Assembly: GCA_021401465.1 (NCBI GenBank)
Contig: JADDMT010000213.1
Span: 1 to 35,183, forward strand
From: Teratosphaeria epicoccoides
Lineage: Eukaryota > Ascomycota > Dothideomycetes > Mycosphaerellales > Teratosphaeriaceae
DNA length: 35,183 nt
Direction of reading: 5' to 3'
Within the stretch, counting starts at the first letter, position 1, and each line of letters begins with the position of its first letter. Under the pieces are notes generated by a model. It saw only the letters and a list, made by a program, of their open reading frames with translations. It was not told where the DNA came from and ran no database searches. Made by a program: the position numbers and the translations under genes. Below are positions 11,104 through 22,475 of the stretch, in pieces.

Positions 11104-12390
11104 ATGGCACTAAAACATAAGGCAGCAAATCTCTTAATCCCTAAGCGCCCTGCAAAGCGCTATGTCTTAGACCTAGGTTAATCGCTCTCGACCTATCCTA
11201 ATGTAGTTTAAGAATACAAGCGAAGGTAGAGACTATAGCCTAATGCTTAGTTAGTAGACACGTATTAGAACTCGATCTACAAAGTAAAAACGCGAGTAGT
11301 TTAGCGCTTTAAAGACGAGAATCCTAGCATGTCTACACAAGATCTCGCGTACTAGCTCCTACGAGTTAAGCATGTAGCAGAGCAGAAATTGTGAGTCTAT
11401 CTATATGTCTATAGTATGTCTACGGCATGTCTACAGCATGTCTATAGTAGCTAACATACTTTAGTTAGGCTAATAATAGCATGTTACTACTTCTAGAGTA
11501 TAATGAAGATAGTAAAGAGCAAGAGACTACAGGCAATAATGATACTAGCAATGATTAGGCTACAAGAGATTCTAACGGCCGAGTATTTCGTCTTGAGGTT
11601 ATTACTCTTTAGAACGGCCGAACCTGTTGTCAAGATAATGTATATTACGTCAAATGCGCCTAGGTCACTATTATATAGCGTCTAGATAACATAGAGCCAT
11701 ATTTAGAAGATTAATTCTAGAAGTAGGAGATCGAGGATCATGATATGACTAATGCAGAAACAGAGAAGAGGGTATATAGATTATTCTAGCTAGCAGAGTA
11801 AAAGGCGGCAGTTAGGGTTTCTTTAGACTTCTAGAGATCTGCTACATTCTACCTACATATAAAGCTTAATTGCTTGCATAAGTAGGATGACAGGCTAGAA
11901 GAGCAGCCCTTGTTTAAGTGCGATCTACTAACGAAGACAGAGATTAAGGTACGTTTTACGTCTAGCGTACTATTAGCAAGTACTAATTTTCACAAAATAG
12001 CGCCTCCTTAAGTAGGTTAAAGCTAGTAAGCCTATACACATACACTATCTTATTAGCGCCCTAGAGCGGGCTATAATGCGGGGCTTCTTGATGTAGGACA
12101 GGCAGTTCTTTTAGAACGTGTTTCTCTAACTAGAACGCAATCTTAAGACTAAGAGGAAGATCCCTAGACAATACGAGTTCCTAGGGCCTGCTTCTCTCTA
12201 CCTGCTAAGCGCTAATATGACTAACTACTAGATTAGACATAGCTTCTTAGAGGCACGACTAACAGAGTTGTAGCAGGCAGAAGGATACTGTTACTAGATT
12301 ACGGCTACAAGCAAGCTGTTTTAGTAGTACATCTCGAAAACCTAACCCCTAAGCAGTACGAAGTACGAAGAGTAGACCGAGTAGAGCTAA
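11104..12390 (+). pseudogene. Unrecognised three-exon gene, RIP-inactivated
   Basis: The ATG at 11104 opens a frame starting MALKHKAANLLIPKRPAKRY. Exon 1 is 11104-11390. Intron 1 is 11391-11464 (GTGAGT..GCTAAC..TTTAG). Exon 2 is 11465-11948. Intron 2 is 11949-12000 (GTACGT..TACTAAT..AATAG). Exon 3 runs 12001-12390. All three exons join in phase, 1161 nt in total, which strongly supports a once-real gene of about 386 residues. Exon 2 has an acidic Asn/Thr/Ser-rich stretch (YNEDSKEQETTGNND); exon 3 is charged and Gln/Leu-rich (LERNLKTKRKIPRQYEFL). Stops are nearly all TAG or TAA. I recognise no domain. It lies between the B LTR and the left end of region C and could belong to C. Confidence 0.7.
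11405..11448 (+). repeat. Four tandem 11-bp repeats inside intron 1
   Basis: The unit ATGTCTAYRGY occurs four times in a row (ATGTCTATAGT, ATGTCTACGGC, ATGTCTACAGC, ATGTCTATAGT), ending directly before the branch-site sequence AGCTAAC of intron 1. Confidence 0.85.
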
Positions 12391-12404
12391 GTTAGCTAAG
12401 TAGG

Positions 12405-12424
12405 TGCTAGTAGTATACTAGTAG
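12405..12424 (+). repeat. 20-bp motif copy 1 (left end of region C)
   Basis: TGCTAGTAGTATACTAGTAG; the last three bases differ from the common form TGCTAGTAGTATACTAGCGG. It contains the perfect 12-bp palindrome CTAGTATACTAG when read in the complementary copies. Confidence 0.7.
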
Positions 12425-12660
12425 TATCTTACTAGCTCGGCCTACTCGGCCCTACTCCTAGCTACTCGATTCACGGACTCGTTAGCCTTCCTACTCATGC
12501 CTACTCGTAGGCATGCTTATTTAACGGCTTTCTACTCGATCGCTACTTACCTATACTCGTACGCTCCTCTGACGTGTACGTCTACTTAGCCCTACTCCTA
12601 GCCGTGCAATCCGGCGACAGGCATTACTACTAAGTGTTAGCGATATGCAGTAGTTAGAAT
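12425..12660. repeat. Left subterminal region of C with CTACTCG repeats
   Basis: Four exact CTACTCG heptamers (12442, 12462, 12501, 12532) and several one-mismatch forms (CTACTCC, CTACTCA) lie within about 200 bp, with no coding signal. Clustered subterminal repeats are a known feature of CACTA/EnSpm elements, where they bind transposase. That role here is inferred. Confidence 0.6.
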
Positions 12661-13329
12661 GAAACTTGTCTTTAGACTGCCCCCTTACATAGCTCATTTA
12701 CCGTACTAGCTACTACGCTGCCGTCTCTGCGCTATAGGCAGTCTCTAAAGCCTTCTACAGTCGACGGCTGTAGCTTGTAAGTCGTCTACATCCTCCTATG
12801 CCTTTCCTTATACGCTTAGAGGCGCATCTAGTCCGCAACCTATTCGACGATCTTGTCTTTGACCTCTACGCTCTCTAACATTCCCTCATACTTCTTGACT
12901 ACTAGAAACTGAAGTTAAGGTAGCCGAGTAGCTATAACAGTCATGTAGAGTACGAACTGCTTAGAGTACACGAAACTACAGAGGTCCGTATTAATGTCAT
13001 CTGAATTCTAGTAAATACATATACACCTGCCCGCTATGTTAGTAGCAGCTAAGCAGCTACTACGACCAAAATATGCTACTGTCGAATTACATCTACCTGC
13101 TATTACCGTATCAAATCAGCAGGGACTATAGCTCTTACTAGCATGCTAGTCTTACAGGAGCTAAGAAACAAGTAAACCATAAGTAATACTATCTCCGCTA
13201 GCTCGCCAGACTTCAGGAAACACGGCTAGACCCCCGTTTAGAACACTACTATGTCTCTACGCCCGCCTGCTTGCTAGCCTACTATAGCCTTAGAAACATG
13301 TGTCGAGATGTACATATGCACTTGTTAGC

Positions 13330-14086
13330 GCATCTCGTTCCTCTACACGTAGTACTAGACGATGAACAGCTTGTTCATTATGCTATTCAAAGTAGCCAAG
13401 TTGTTGCGGGCTCCTACGACGACGTCGCCAAACTCGCCCTGTAGACGCTGTCTAAACTATAGAGAGAACTCGTCGTACAATAGCTCTATGTCGTATGTAT
13501 TCTACAGGCCTTAGTAGAATGCCTAGGTGTACTAGTCTTCTGTCTTGTACTCGACATTAACCTTCTTTTAGCCTGACTAATTAGCGTCTTCCGTCTTCAT
13601 TACAATGAAGACGACCTTCCTATTCCTTTTGCTCCTAAACACACGGACCCCCCTAAAACTTATCCAAGGGGCGTTAGGGGTCCTATTGTAACTGACGACG
13701 ATTAGCCCGCTAAAGAAAAGCTCATGTGTACCTAGCGGTCTAGTAAGTAGCACTCCGAACACCTTGTTCATAATTAGGGGTAGTATACTGTTAGCCCGCT
13801 CCCTTGTCGCGCGACTCGCTATGTCCTCCCCTTTAAAGATCTTCTTAAACAGCAGGATTTTAACGCGTCTAGTAAACATGAAGTTAGTGACTAGTCGTCA
13901 TATCTTAGGGTTGACTGCATACTCATTCCTATTCTAGGTTAGCTACCTAGTGCAGCTGTCCTTGTAGTTGTCATGCTAGTCAATTATCTAGCAATTCTTG
14001 CTGTAGTAGGCTACTGCCTGACATAGGCACATCTTAAGCGGGCTGTCGATGCCACAATTAGCGCATTAAGCGACTATGCTAGCCAT
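13330..14086 (-). pseudogene. MYND-type zinc-finger gene, RIP-inactivated
   Basis: From ATG 14086 (minus) residues 8-45 spell a MYND finger: CANCG, then KMCLCQAVAYYSKNC, then DNYKDSC. The invariant Cys of the YC motif reads Tyr (AYYSKNC) and the His of the HKxxC motif also reads Tyr (NYKDSC). Both changes are single transitions of RIP type (TGC to TAC, CAC to TAC). The frame continues without indels through the longest open part (13879-13577), which holds MNKVFGVLLTRPLGTHELFF, to about 13330, with TAG stops at likely Gln or Trp sites. MYND fingers are protein-interaction modules. The rest of the protein is unrecognised, and the downstream end is uncertain. Confidence 0.65.
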
Positions 14087-14611
14087 TATCTCGAATAGTA
14101 CGATAGAGAGTTAATTGATGTTACTACTACTTGTATGTATCGGGCAAGTCTTCGAAGTTAGTTAATGTAATCAGTAAAGAGTTAAAGTAGAAGAGCAGTA
14201 GTAGATATAGATATCTCTTGCTACTAAGTACACGTGCTACTACCTAGCTAGCGCACATGAGGCCCTCGTAACTGCCGTCTAGATTAGTTAGCTACTACGT
14301 GCCGCTATGTGCTACATGTAGGTAGTTATCGCTCTTAACAAAGAAGCAGCAAACATGGCGACATCTATCCTATGCAGCTATGTCTGCTAAGTGCACATGC
14401 CGCTATCGAGCTAGCGTTAGTGTAACTATGTTGCGGTTGCTACTATTCCTAATACCTCCGTATAGTAGTAGATAAGGTCCGTAGGTCGCAACTACGAGGA
14501 TCATTTTTTACTGCCTTTCGAGGCAGAATCGCCTAATATCATGCCTTCTTCATTTAGTCATGTGCCTAGGTAGCAGTATGTGATATTTAACCGAATCTGT
14601 GACAGCGTCGC

Positions 14612-14693
14612 GTGCCTTCCGTTTCTGGCCATTTTTCAGGCAGTAGTGTCATGTGCCTTCTATTTCTAGTCATTTTTCAGGCAGAAGCTAATA
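14612..14693. repeat. Two tandem 41-bp repeats
   Basis: GTGCCTTCCGTTTCTGGCC and GTGCCTTCTATTTCTAGTC start the two units, each continuing ATTTTTCAGGCAG. The differences are mostly transitions, so the second unit appears more mutated. It lies in the divergent spacer between the MYND gene (-) and the methyltransferase-like gene (+). Confidence 0.8.
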
Positions 14694-14935
14694 ATGTGAC
14701 GATGTAACACGTGTAGTTAGCGACTATGTAGAGCACATGACCTATAGCTACTAAAATACAAAAGAAGCTTAGTGCTCTAAACTTCTTTCTTTTAAACAAC
14801 TACCTTATCTAGTACTCGGCTTCTTCTTTAGCATCTATATAGATACTAGCATACCGATAACACCATAGCATGTAAGCATTGTATGCTCGTATGATAAGAC
14901 TATAAACTGACGCGCTAGTAGAATCTAAACCTACT

Positions 14936-16230
14936 ATGTTAACGAATCCGACCCTAGACCTAGAGCCGGCGATTAGTGTAGGTTCTAAGCACGCCAAGTT
15001 CGCGGCCGACTACGTCCGCGATACCGTCTAGGCATTAGAAGCCGCCGTCGCGCTACAGAAGGCATATCTAGACTTCGATGCCTACGAGGATCTCGCTAAC
15101 TACGCCCCTTAGGTAGAGCATTAAGCTAGGCACATGGTACTTGACGTCGCATGCGGCAGTAGCCTGATTAGGCTCCTAGCGAGTGTAAAGCTAGCTGCGC
15201 TAGATAGTGTATACTTCCTAGACTTCTGTGCTAAGATACTAGATAAGAGCTAGTAGTATGTGTTATAGCTAGGCCTTAGAGGCAATACTGTTACTAACTA
15301 ATCTTTAGTACTATGCGGGACTACTAGGGAAGCGTAGACTTGTAGCGCTTCATCTAGGCGAGGCTCGGTCGCACCCCTACAGCTAGCATCAAGCAGGCTG
15401 CTAGATGCCCTGACAGCTTTTAGATAGTATTTGCAAAGGGCGTGCTAGAGATGTTCGAGCTACGGGTCTATTTAGGGCTAATCCGCTAGCTGCGCAAGCT
15501 AGTTAGTAACAACGGCTAGCTGATCTTAGATTAGAAGGAGCCTGCTCCTAGCTAGCAGCTACTCTTGTACTAACTAAGCGAGGCTACTTCTATAGCCTAT
15601 CGAGAGTACACTATAAGAGACTAGGCCTTGTTACTATCGCGCATTCAGAATGTTTAGCACCCTGCCCTACTAAGTCCTAGCTTTGACCGTCTAATCACGT
15701 AGTACACCATGATCGCTAGCTAGGACGAATTAGCGAGGGCGCGGAGATCTATGCTTGCTTTCTTCGCTAAGCCTAGTATAGCAAGTAAGGTATCTCTCTA
15801 CGCAGACTTTCTAACCTACTACCTGACGGATTAGTTAACTACTCTCTACGGCTTATTCGTCAAGCGAGTAAGAACCCGTGTTAGCTATCTAACCGCGGCG
15901 TTAGAGGTCAAAGTCGACATGGCGCGGCGTGAATAGCTTAATGGCAAGATTAGTAGTACTACTCCTAGGCAGAGGGGTTTCCGGGTCGAGCTCTTATACA
16001 CTCTCCTCATTAAGCCTATGGTTACAATATCTCTTAATCAAGTTAAACAGGAATTGTCGCGCATAGAGAGACGTACGCTAGAACGACAGGTAGCGAAGGC
16101 TCTATAGAAAGGGCAGTAAATATGCGAGGTAGATAAGCTAGCTAGCTGCCTAGACGCTAGCTAGTAGAGAGATGTGCATGCGATGAGAGACTTTCGGCTA
16201 GTAGCACTAACTGCTAATCCTGCGGCATGA
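14936..16230 (+). pseudogene. SAM-dependent methyltransferase-like gene with one intron, RIP-inactivated
   Basis: The ATG at 14936 starts MLTNPTLDLEPAIS. Residues near 69-76 give VLDVACGSS, matching class I methyltransferase motif I (SAM-binding Gly loop), followed by SVYFLDFCAKILDKS, resembling motif II. An intron at 15256-15308 (53 nt; GTATGT..TTACTAAC..TTTAG) restores the frame to GSVDL, then PDSF*IVFAKGVLEMF and NNG*LILD, the expected order for the later motifs. Exons of 320 and 922 nt give 413 codons. Stops are mostly TAG. The C-terminal third (TPRQRGFRVELLY) is unrecognised. The substrate cannot be named: it lacks the PC motif of C5 DNA methyltransferases and a DPPY motif, as far as I can see. 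It is convergent with the transposase gene. Confidence 0.6.
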
Positions 16231-16899
16231 CTAATAAGTAGTTATGCACGTAGGTAGAAGACCTGCTTCTAGCTGTAGCAGGCGGCAATTCATGACTTTC
16301 TTGAGAACTTACTAAGCATCTACCTCTTAGCGACGTGCCTGCTGTCAAAAAGAAGCTTGCAGCCGTCATCGCTAAACACGAGTTTCCCTTTCTCAAGGTT
16401 AGTAGCCGCGATTCTGACTAATCATACATACATATGCTAACTAGTTGTGTTTCTAGCTCCTAGCCGAGCTTCGTAACAAGATCTACAAAGGAGTTATCAT
16501 GTTGCCTACCCTAATTAGCATCATGTTTAACTACGGCACAGGTTAGCTAAGTTGCTAAGTCGTCAAGTCTACTAGCGCTAGCTAGAAGAACTACGTGCTA
16601 GGAGCCCTCCTTGTAGTATGCTACCTTCATTAAGCTTACTAGTATAGCATTCGTTACATATGTCATAATCGTTTACGTTTGTTTCTCCTCAATTAGTCCT
16701 AAGTAGAGCTGCTAGCGACGCCACGCTTAAGCGATAGCGGCCCTTCCTTACTAGTAGCCGTAATATCGCGCTCCTTAGCTGTATTCAGGCGATGTAGCTT
16801 ATGTTTAGTTGCTACCCTAGACTCTTGTTCCTCCTAGTCCGCATTGTATATGAAGTTGTAGGTCTTAAAGTTAGCAGTGTTGTTAATGTACATGTCACA
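16231..16899. other. Spacer between convergent dead genes
   Basis: Stop-rich sequence with no domain that I can read on either strand. It probably holds 3' ends of the methyltransferase-like gene and the transposase gene. Confidence 0.4.
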
Positions 16900-19800
16900 T
16901 TAGCCAGAGGTGTCATATTTGTCTGTCGGCATAACGTAGATACTATAGTAGACGCTAGTAAGCCCGTAGATGCGGCGACCTTGCAGAGTACCTTCCTGTA
17001 GGCTAGAATGCATCGCTGTAATTACTGTCATGCCATGAACATCGTCTGCTCTTCCGGCCGGATCTTTTAGCCAGAATAGGTCTACAAACATACCTATGTA
17101 GGTCGGACGTTTATTATGTGCTAGTATTGTGTAGTTGTAGCCATCTACTATGACACGCGATTTCTTGTCTTAGAAGGTTACAACATATAACAGGCAAGTA
17201 GGCAGCCGGCCCTTAAAGGCGACGACTAGGTCGATTTGTCCATTAACGCTAGTAGTCTTATCTGTAACTAGCGGCACTTCGTACTCCTAGACCTAGAGCT
17301 AGTCGTTATAGCGATTGTCCTGGATTCCTTGCTAGTTCGGGGTACATCTAACGACATCTGGCTTAGTTGCAGATAGATCGTCAGGATCCTTATGATGCAT
17401 CTTCTAGCACTGTATACTAGCATGGAAAGATACATCTAAATCGTCAACCTAATCCGGTCTTCCCTTAATCCTGTTAGGATTAAGACGCATTGTATTTGAC
17501 GTCAATGTTATATTAGACGACGCCTAGCACTCTCTAACAAACACTGTAGTAGCATGACAGAAGTAAGGCCCTACCTCTAGCCCTATGTGTGCTACTACAT
17601 TACTAACTGTCCTCTATATGTCTCTACCTAGTGACGATTAGCTAGATCTTAGCCTTCGCTAGCTAAGGAAGGCCTCGACATCCTTCTACTCTGTCGGTTA
17701 AGGCACTTCGCGCTCCCGAGCCTCTTAACGTTTGGCCTTAGTCTGCTGCTAGAACGTTAGGCTAGTATCAAAGAATGTAAGCATAGTAATCTTTCGCTAG
17801 AAGTGCTCCATAATTTAGTCCTCCTATCCGTTCTTCTTGTTAGTTAATTTGAATAGCTTCTTGATGTATTCGACATGCTTGTGTTTAAAGTAGCTAGTGT
17901 TAAGGTCTAGCGCGTTGCCGAAGAGCTATATTATGTCTACGTAGTATGTAAGGGCATAAAACTTAGCAAAATTAAAGTGCCCTTATAGTTTACACACATT
18001 GTCTACTATCTTAGGCTCCTCCGCTTGCTCTGTCTGCGCTTTCTTCTTTCTTAGCTCTCCTTTGCTTATGCGGTACTCCCTAAACTCTTCTTTATACTAG
18101 TTGCATTAGAACAGGGCGAGGACTATAAACTAGAGCGTTTCGCTATCATGTAAAGGATATTGCGCTAACTAAGAGAAGTCTACTATCGCCTGCAAGAACT
18201 AGATAGCGCTATGTGCCTTAGCCTCTTCTAATAGTAGCATGAAGACTAGGAGCAACTGTCGTAGCACACTCTTCTGCTCCTAGCCTGTCTAGTAGCTTAC
18301 TACGGACATCTAGCCAAACACCCGGAGGTTCCTAAATGTAGGCACTGCCGCGAAGCGACAGTCGATAATGACATCTAGTTAATAATCTACGACAGTCTTA
18401 CCTTTGTTACTCTTTCTTGCTACTTTATGCTAGCCCTTAGCTTATAGGAGTACTACTCTAGCTCGCTTCGAAGACAGAGGCAGTTAACTCTTAAGCAAAT
18501 CTCGCGTCTAATCTATGACGTACATTAATACGCCCTTGAAGAGTTAGTAGAGTACGTCTACTATTAGCGTCTTGTAGATACTTAGGCTAGGGTACCTAAA
18601 TGCAAAGTTTAGTAGGTTATGCATGTAGCTGCCCTAGTCCTTCTTCGCTGCTCGCTAGAGCATGATTTGTATTTACGTGTCCTTATGTATCCGCTATAGC
18701 GTAACCGCTTTAAGGTCTTCGCGTTTTTCTAGATCGATTATACATATTGTGTAGTAGCGGTTATTCTTCACGCCTGTGATTATCACCTGTTCTTAGTAGT
18801 CGCTCGCGTATACTGCGATATTTAGGAAACATCGCTGTGTCTCCTATCCGCATACAAGACGTCGAGGCCCTCGCCTGCGGCGAGCTTAGCAATAGGGTCG
18901 AACATTGTCTTCATGTAGCGATAGTATAGCTCGTCCCTAATGCTTCCTTTCCCGCCTTTAACTACTAGTAGCATTACTAGGAGCATACTACCTAGTCGAT
19001 AGTTAGAGTTACGAACCGATCTAGGCAGGTTGCTAATCGTCAAGTACACTAGCTATACGATCAGGTTACCTTGATGATTAGTAACCTGTGTCTTGTCACT
19101 AGCAAGAATTAGTAGCACAATTGTCGCTCTATCTATTCCAAGCTCTTTCTGTTTGTCCTACTACTAGTCTGTAGAGGCCATGTCCTAATAGATCCGCCTA
19201 AGCAGGTCATCTAGAGTCTCGAGGCGATAAGGCGCGTACACAAGATCATTCCTGAAACCCTTGTGCCCTATAAGAAAGCGCATAACGTCTTCGACTTTCT
19301 AGTGCCTTAGAGGCACTATCTTAACACTAGAGGTTAACTATAGAGATTCTAATTCGATGTTTGTAATACTCTACTTTGTAATGAATAGTAGTTAGTAGGC
19401 ACTTACTTCTTAGATCTTGTCCTTAAGCTCTACGCCTAACCGAAAGCTAAGTAGTTCGTGGATCTTCTGTAGCCGGGGATTCTTGAATAACCGATCGATG
19501 GCGTTGCTTAAAATGCCTTCGTGTAAGAGCTAGTATGCGAATGCTATATCTGCATTACTTTAGAAGAAGGTATAGCCCTATTCGTTAAGTTCCTTATCTG
19601 TCTGTTTGTTAGACCTAGTTAAGGTTATTACTAACTTAGTAGGATTGCGGCTTAACGTACACTTTGATTAGCCTGCCTGCTATGAGACTACCTACGCCAA
19701 AAGGTGTCTACTTGTATGATTGCTTGTACCTAGCAGATAACAGCCTACTAGCGCGCATATGGATTAAAGCCGAGCTGTGCTCGCTCGTGACGCCATGTAG

Positions 19801-20289
19801 CCTACCTGTTTGGCTGCTATTCGTGTCTCTATATCGTCTATCTAGAGATGTAGCATCTCTTGTGAATGCTGCTAGGTCGTCGTAGAGACTAAGCGCGTTA
19901 ATGTCACTACTGTCATTGTCGATTGCCCTAGCTGTCGCTACTATCTCTTTCTCTTACATGTGAGCCTTATTAAACACAGGCTTGACGACTATGACTAGTT
20001 CCTCGTTTGTAACATACTGCCTATCTACTCTCGCAGCATCGTTAACTAATGCCCCCTCCTTGTAGGCGAGGACATTGTCTGCTAATTAAGTTTTAACTCT
20101 GTCATTCGAGTCTAAGGAGATGTTCAAATCTGACGCGTATTTCTCGTCGGGTCTAAGATCCATAGTGCTCTAATTAATGAAGTGCTAAAACTTCGCTACC
20201 ATGCAGGTAGGAACATACTAGGCATGACTACTATGACCTTTTAATGCCTTGCTACAGCCTGTCTAGTATAGTATGCGCTATGAAGCCAT
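16900..20289 (-). pseudogene. Plavaka-type (EnSpm/CACTA superfamily) transposase, RIP-inactivated
   Basis: The ATG at 20289 (minus) opens a short Cys/His segment (TGCSKALKGHSSH, then VPTC), probably the N-terminal zinc finger. Near 19230-19010 comes the most diagnostic block: DLVYAPYRLETLDDL, then three adjacent TAG codons where the family has Trp-Trp-Trp, then ILASDKTQVTNHQGN and VYLTISNLPRSVRN. Downstream are GVKNNRYYTICIIDLE, DVIIDCRFAAVPTFRNLRVF, a GHFNFAKFYALTYYVDII block and a C-terminal segment ending DKYDTSG at 16900. Fungal Plavaka transposases show this order and length. The frame changes once between about 19850 and 19577 and again before 17091, probably at introns. Stops are mostly TAG. 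It would have catalysed DNA cut-and-paste of region C. Confidence 0.8.
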
Positions 20290-20519
20290 TGTCGACATAG
20301 TATGTTGTAAAGGCTACGGCGCTTATAGACGCGTTAATCACCATAAACACCCGACCCCTAGAAAGGTACGCGTGCCGCGCGGGTAGCTAATTGCCGCTTA
20401 GACAGTTCATCCTGTTAGCTAGCTATGCGTGGTTAGGGTTAGTGTTTAGGTTAATAGAAGAATCGAGTGTCATTAGAGTATAGTAGTAAAGGAGGGCCTA
20501 GAGTAGACGAAAATGGATG

Positions 20520-20539
20520 TGCTAGGAGTATACTAGCGG
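20520..20539 (+). repeat. 20-bp motif copy 2
   Basis: TGCTAGGAGTATACTAGCGG, one base from the common form. It lies about 230 bp upstream of the transposase ATG (20289, minus strand). Confidence 0.7.
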
Positions 20540-20717
20540 CAGTTATATTAGCTAACTCATTCTGTCGATCGCAGGCAGTACGAGCGCTATTTTGGCCAGG
20601 AATCCCGAATTTCGAGTAGTTTCATATATAAATCTAAAGTGTATAGTATTCATATGCATAGAGTCATACCCTCTATTACTAGCGGCTTAGATGTGTGGCG
20701 TAGACATAGTAGGAGTA

Positions 20718-20737
20718 CCGCTAGTATACTACTAGCA
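20718..20737 (-). repeat. 20-bp motif copy 3 (inverted)
   Basis: CCGCTAGTATACTACTAGCA, the exact reverse complement of TGCTAGTAGTATACTAGCGG. It forms an inverted pair with copy 2, 218 bp end to end. Confidence 0.75.
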
Positions 20738-20819
20738 GTCGTTGTCTGTCGATTATAAGGGTTTAAAACGTGTAGTAGCAATCTATAGGTCGGACCTTGA
20801 CGTAGTAGTAGTAGACGTA

Positions 20820-20839
20820 CCGCTAGTATACTACTAGCA
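20820..20839 (-). repeat. 20-bp motif copy 4 (inverted)
   Basis: CCGCTAGTATACTACTAGCA, identical to copy 3. Both are preceded by a similar GTAG-rich stretch and ACGTA or AGTA, suggesting a local duplication of about 100 bp. Confidence 0.75.
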
Positions 20840-21079
20840 TTTAGTAGTCGTTAAGTACATTCGAACGGACGAGATGATTAGTATTATGCATATACTCTAT
20901 TAGATGAGGTGCTTGTGTAGTCGCTATCTAAAACGATACTACTCGCGCACGACTACTAGCATTACTCTATCACAAGATTGCAGTCAAACCCTAGTTAATC
21001 TGTCATCTTACACTAGCCTGCGTAGCCCGTACGATCCTATGCCTCTCTACTCGCCCTGATCATCGCGCATGGTATTAAT

Positions 21080-21640
21080 GAAGTCGTTACTAGTCTGCTA
21101 ACAGTTCATAGTCTACTCTCCGAATTAGCTCTATGGCGCAACCTAGTAAAATCTCATTGCCTCTGTTAATCGCGCTAACTGCATTAATCTAGTGCGACTA
21201 ACCCTGCTACAGGCTTGCCTAGTCGACTGCTGTTTTAAGTTGTCATCTAGTATCATGATAGCGTCAGCAGGTACAAGAGTTACGCTACTCTCAATTTTGT
21301 TTACAGTCGATATAAGTAACTAAGGGTCGTCTTAGTAGCCTTTAACAATAGGATTAGTAGTCATGAAGTCCCCTACAATCATGGCCTTATCTTTCGACCT
21401 GTAATCTAGCCTGATGAACCTAGCTATCTTGTTAAATCTGTCTAGGATGTGACTATTCTCTACTACCTACTAGAGATACTAGTCAAAGTTAGTACATGTT
21501 AGGCAAGGAAACAGTTACCTTGCGCGTATAGGCTTGAGTATCCTGTTCCTATATGCGTGTCTCAAGTGCTACAATTATTAGGACCCTAGCGTCTAGATCA
21601 TGCCTGCTATAGATAGTGTCATAGTAGACTAGAAGATAGA
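21080..21640 (-). pseudogene. SNF2-family helicase C-terminal lobe, RIP-inactivated
   Basis: Minus-strand frame from CAC 21451 reads HILDRFNKIARFIRLDYRSK, then LLISTVN, SVTLVPADAIMILDD and TRQACSRVSR. This follows the SNF2 C-lobe pattern: the RLDG-like strand, motif V (ISTxxxGVTL), the IMLDxxWNP loop and motif VI (QAxxRVxRIGQ). The Gly positions of motif V read Glu/Ser and the Trp of the loop reads Leu, and two stops fall in a likely Trp/Gln context. Text at 21640-21480 (ARVLIIVALETRI) may be the upstream lobe but I see no DEGH box. Start and end are approximate. SNF2 ATPases translocate on chromatin DNA. Confidence 0.55.
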
Positions 21641-21924
21641 CAATGCGGCGTCGCATATACGACGGCTACGGCTATAGCGATAAGGTGCGAAAAGTGTAGA
21701 AGGGTCCGCCGCATCTTTTATCTGAAGTTAGCCAAGAGACTAAACAACGCGTGTTTCGAGTAATCCTAACATCTGTAATTTAAACAGACACGATATAGGC
21801 ACAGCCTAAACGATAAGTATGCGTGTTTCCTTGACAAGAACCTCTAAGACCTAGCGTGGCATAATTTACAAACCTAAGGCGCTATGATAGCAGAGTATAG
21901 GCATAATCGAAGCGGGCCTTGTAC

Positions 21925-22215
21925 TTTGACATGACAATTACCTACGCCTGTACGCTGCGTTAGAAGAACGGATAGAGCAGCTTAGCCTACTTGGCCGAAT
22001 TGCGCGGTCGATAGTAGCGAAGGAGCGCATGTTCTAGGAAACAAGCGCCTTCTTTAGTAGTAGCAGGGAATTGCAACTTAAATTCCTAGCGATAGCAGAG
22101 GCGTTGTAGACACGAGCAGGGGAGGTTAGTTTTCGGCATCTACTATACAAGATATCGTCAAACTATCGGCAGCAGACAGTCTAGAAGTCGACAATTACCT
22201 AGGGTTAACACAAAG
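21925..22215 (+). pseudogene. Unrecognised gene fragment, RIP-inactivated
   Basis: A + frame reads NYLRLYAALEERIEQLSLL, IARSIVAKERMF and LQLKFLAIAEAL, then SFRHLLYKISSNYRQQTV, with TAG only at likely Gln/Trp codons. It is helix-rich and charged, probably one exon of a longer gene. No domain recognised. Confidence 0.45.
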
Positions 22216-22446
22216 GTAGTATAGCTGTTATAGTTTAAACGTAGCTTAAAGGCCTTTAGAATAATACGTATAGGATATTCTCTCGCATGTAGAACGAATC
22301 TTACTACTATATACGCAGGATCTACTACAGAGTAACTACATCCGTTAGGCTGTATTATACAGGCGGACGTGCTATATAGCGCAGATGTTTCGTGGTACCT
22401 ATACTAGCTATCATCAAAGAATTAATGCTAACCGAGGCTAGTTCTA

Positions 22447-22475
22447 CTAGCGGTATTTTAATAGCATACCGCTAG
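22447..22475. repeat. 29-bp palindromic element, copy 1
   Basis: Arms CTAGCGGTAT and ATACCGCTAG are perfectly complementary around a 9-nt centre. A close copy lies at 25107-25135 overlapping 20-bp motif copy 5, and the arm ends in the same CTAGCGG as the 20-bp motif. Confidence 0.75.

Noticed and set aside
14521..14545. CTGCCT-TTCG-AGGCAG hairpin as a small RNA or terminator
   Set aside because: A six-pair stem in isolation, with no RNA-gene promoter and no T-run on the correct side.
20425..20460. TTAGGG repeats suggesting a telomere or interstitial telomeric tract
   Set aside because: Only two consecutive units are present, followed by unrelated sequence.
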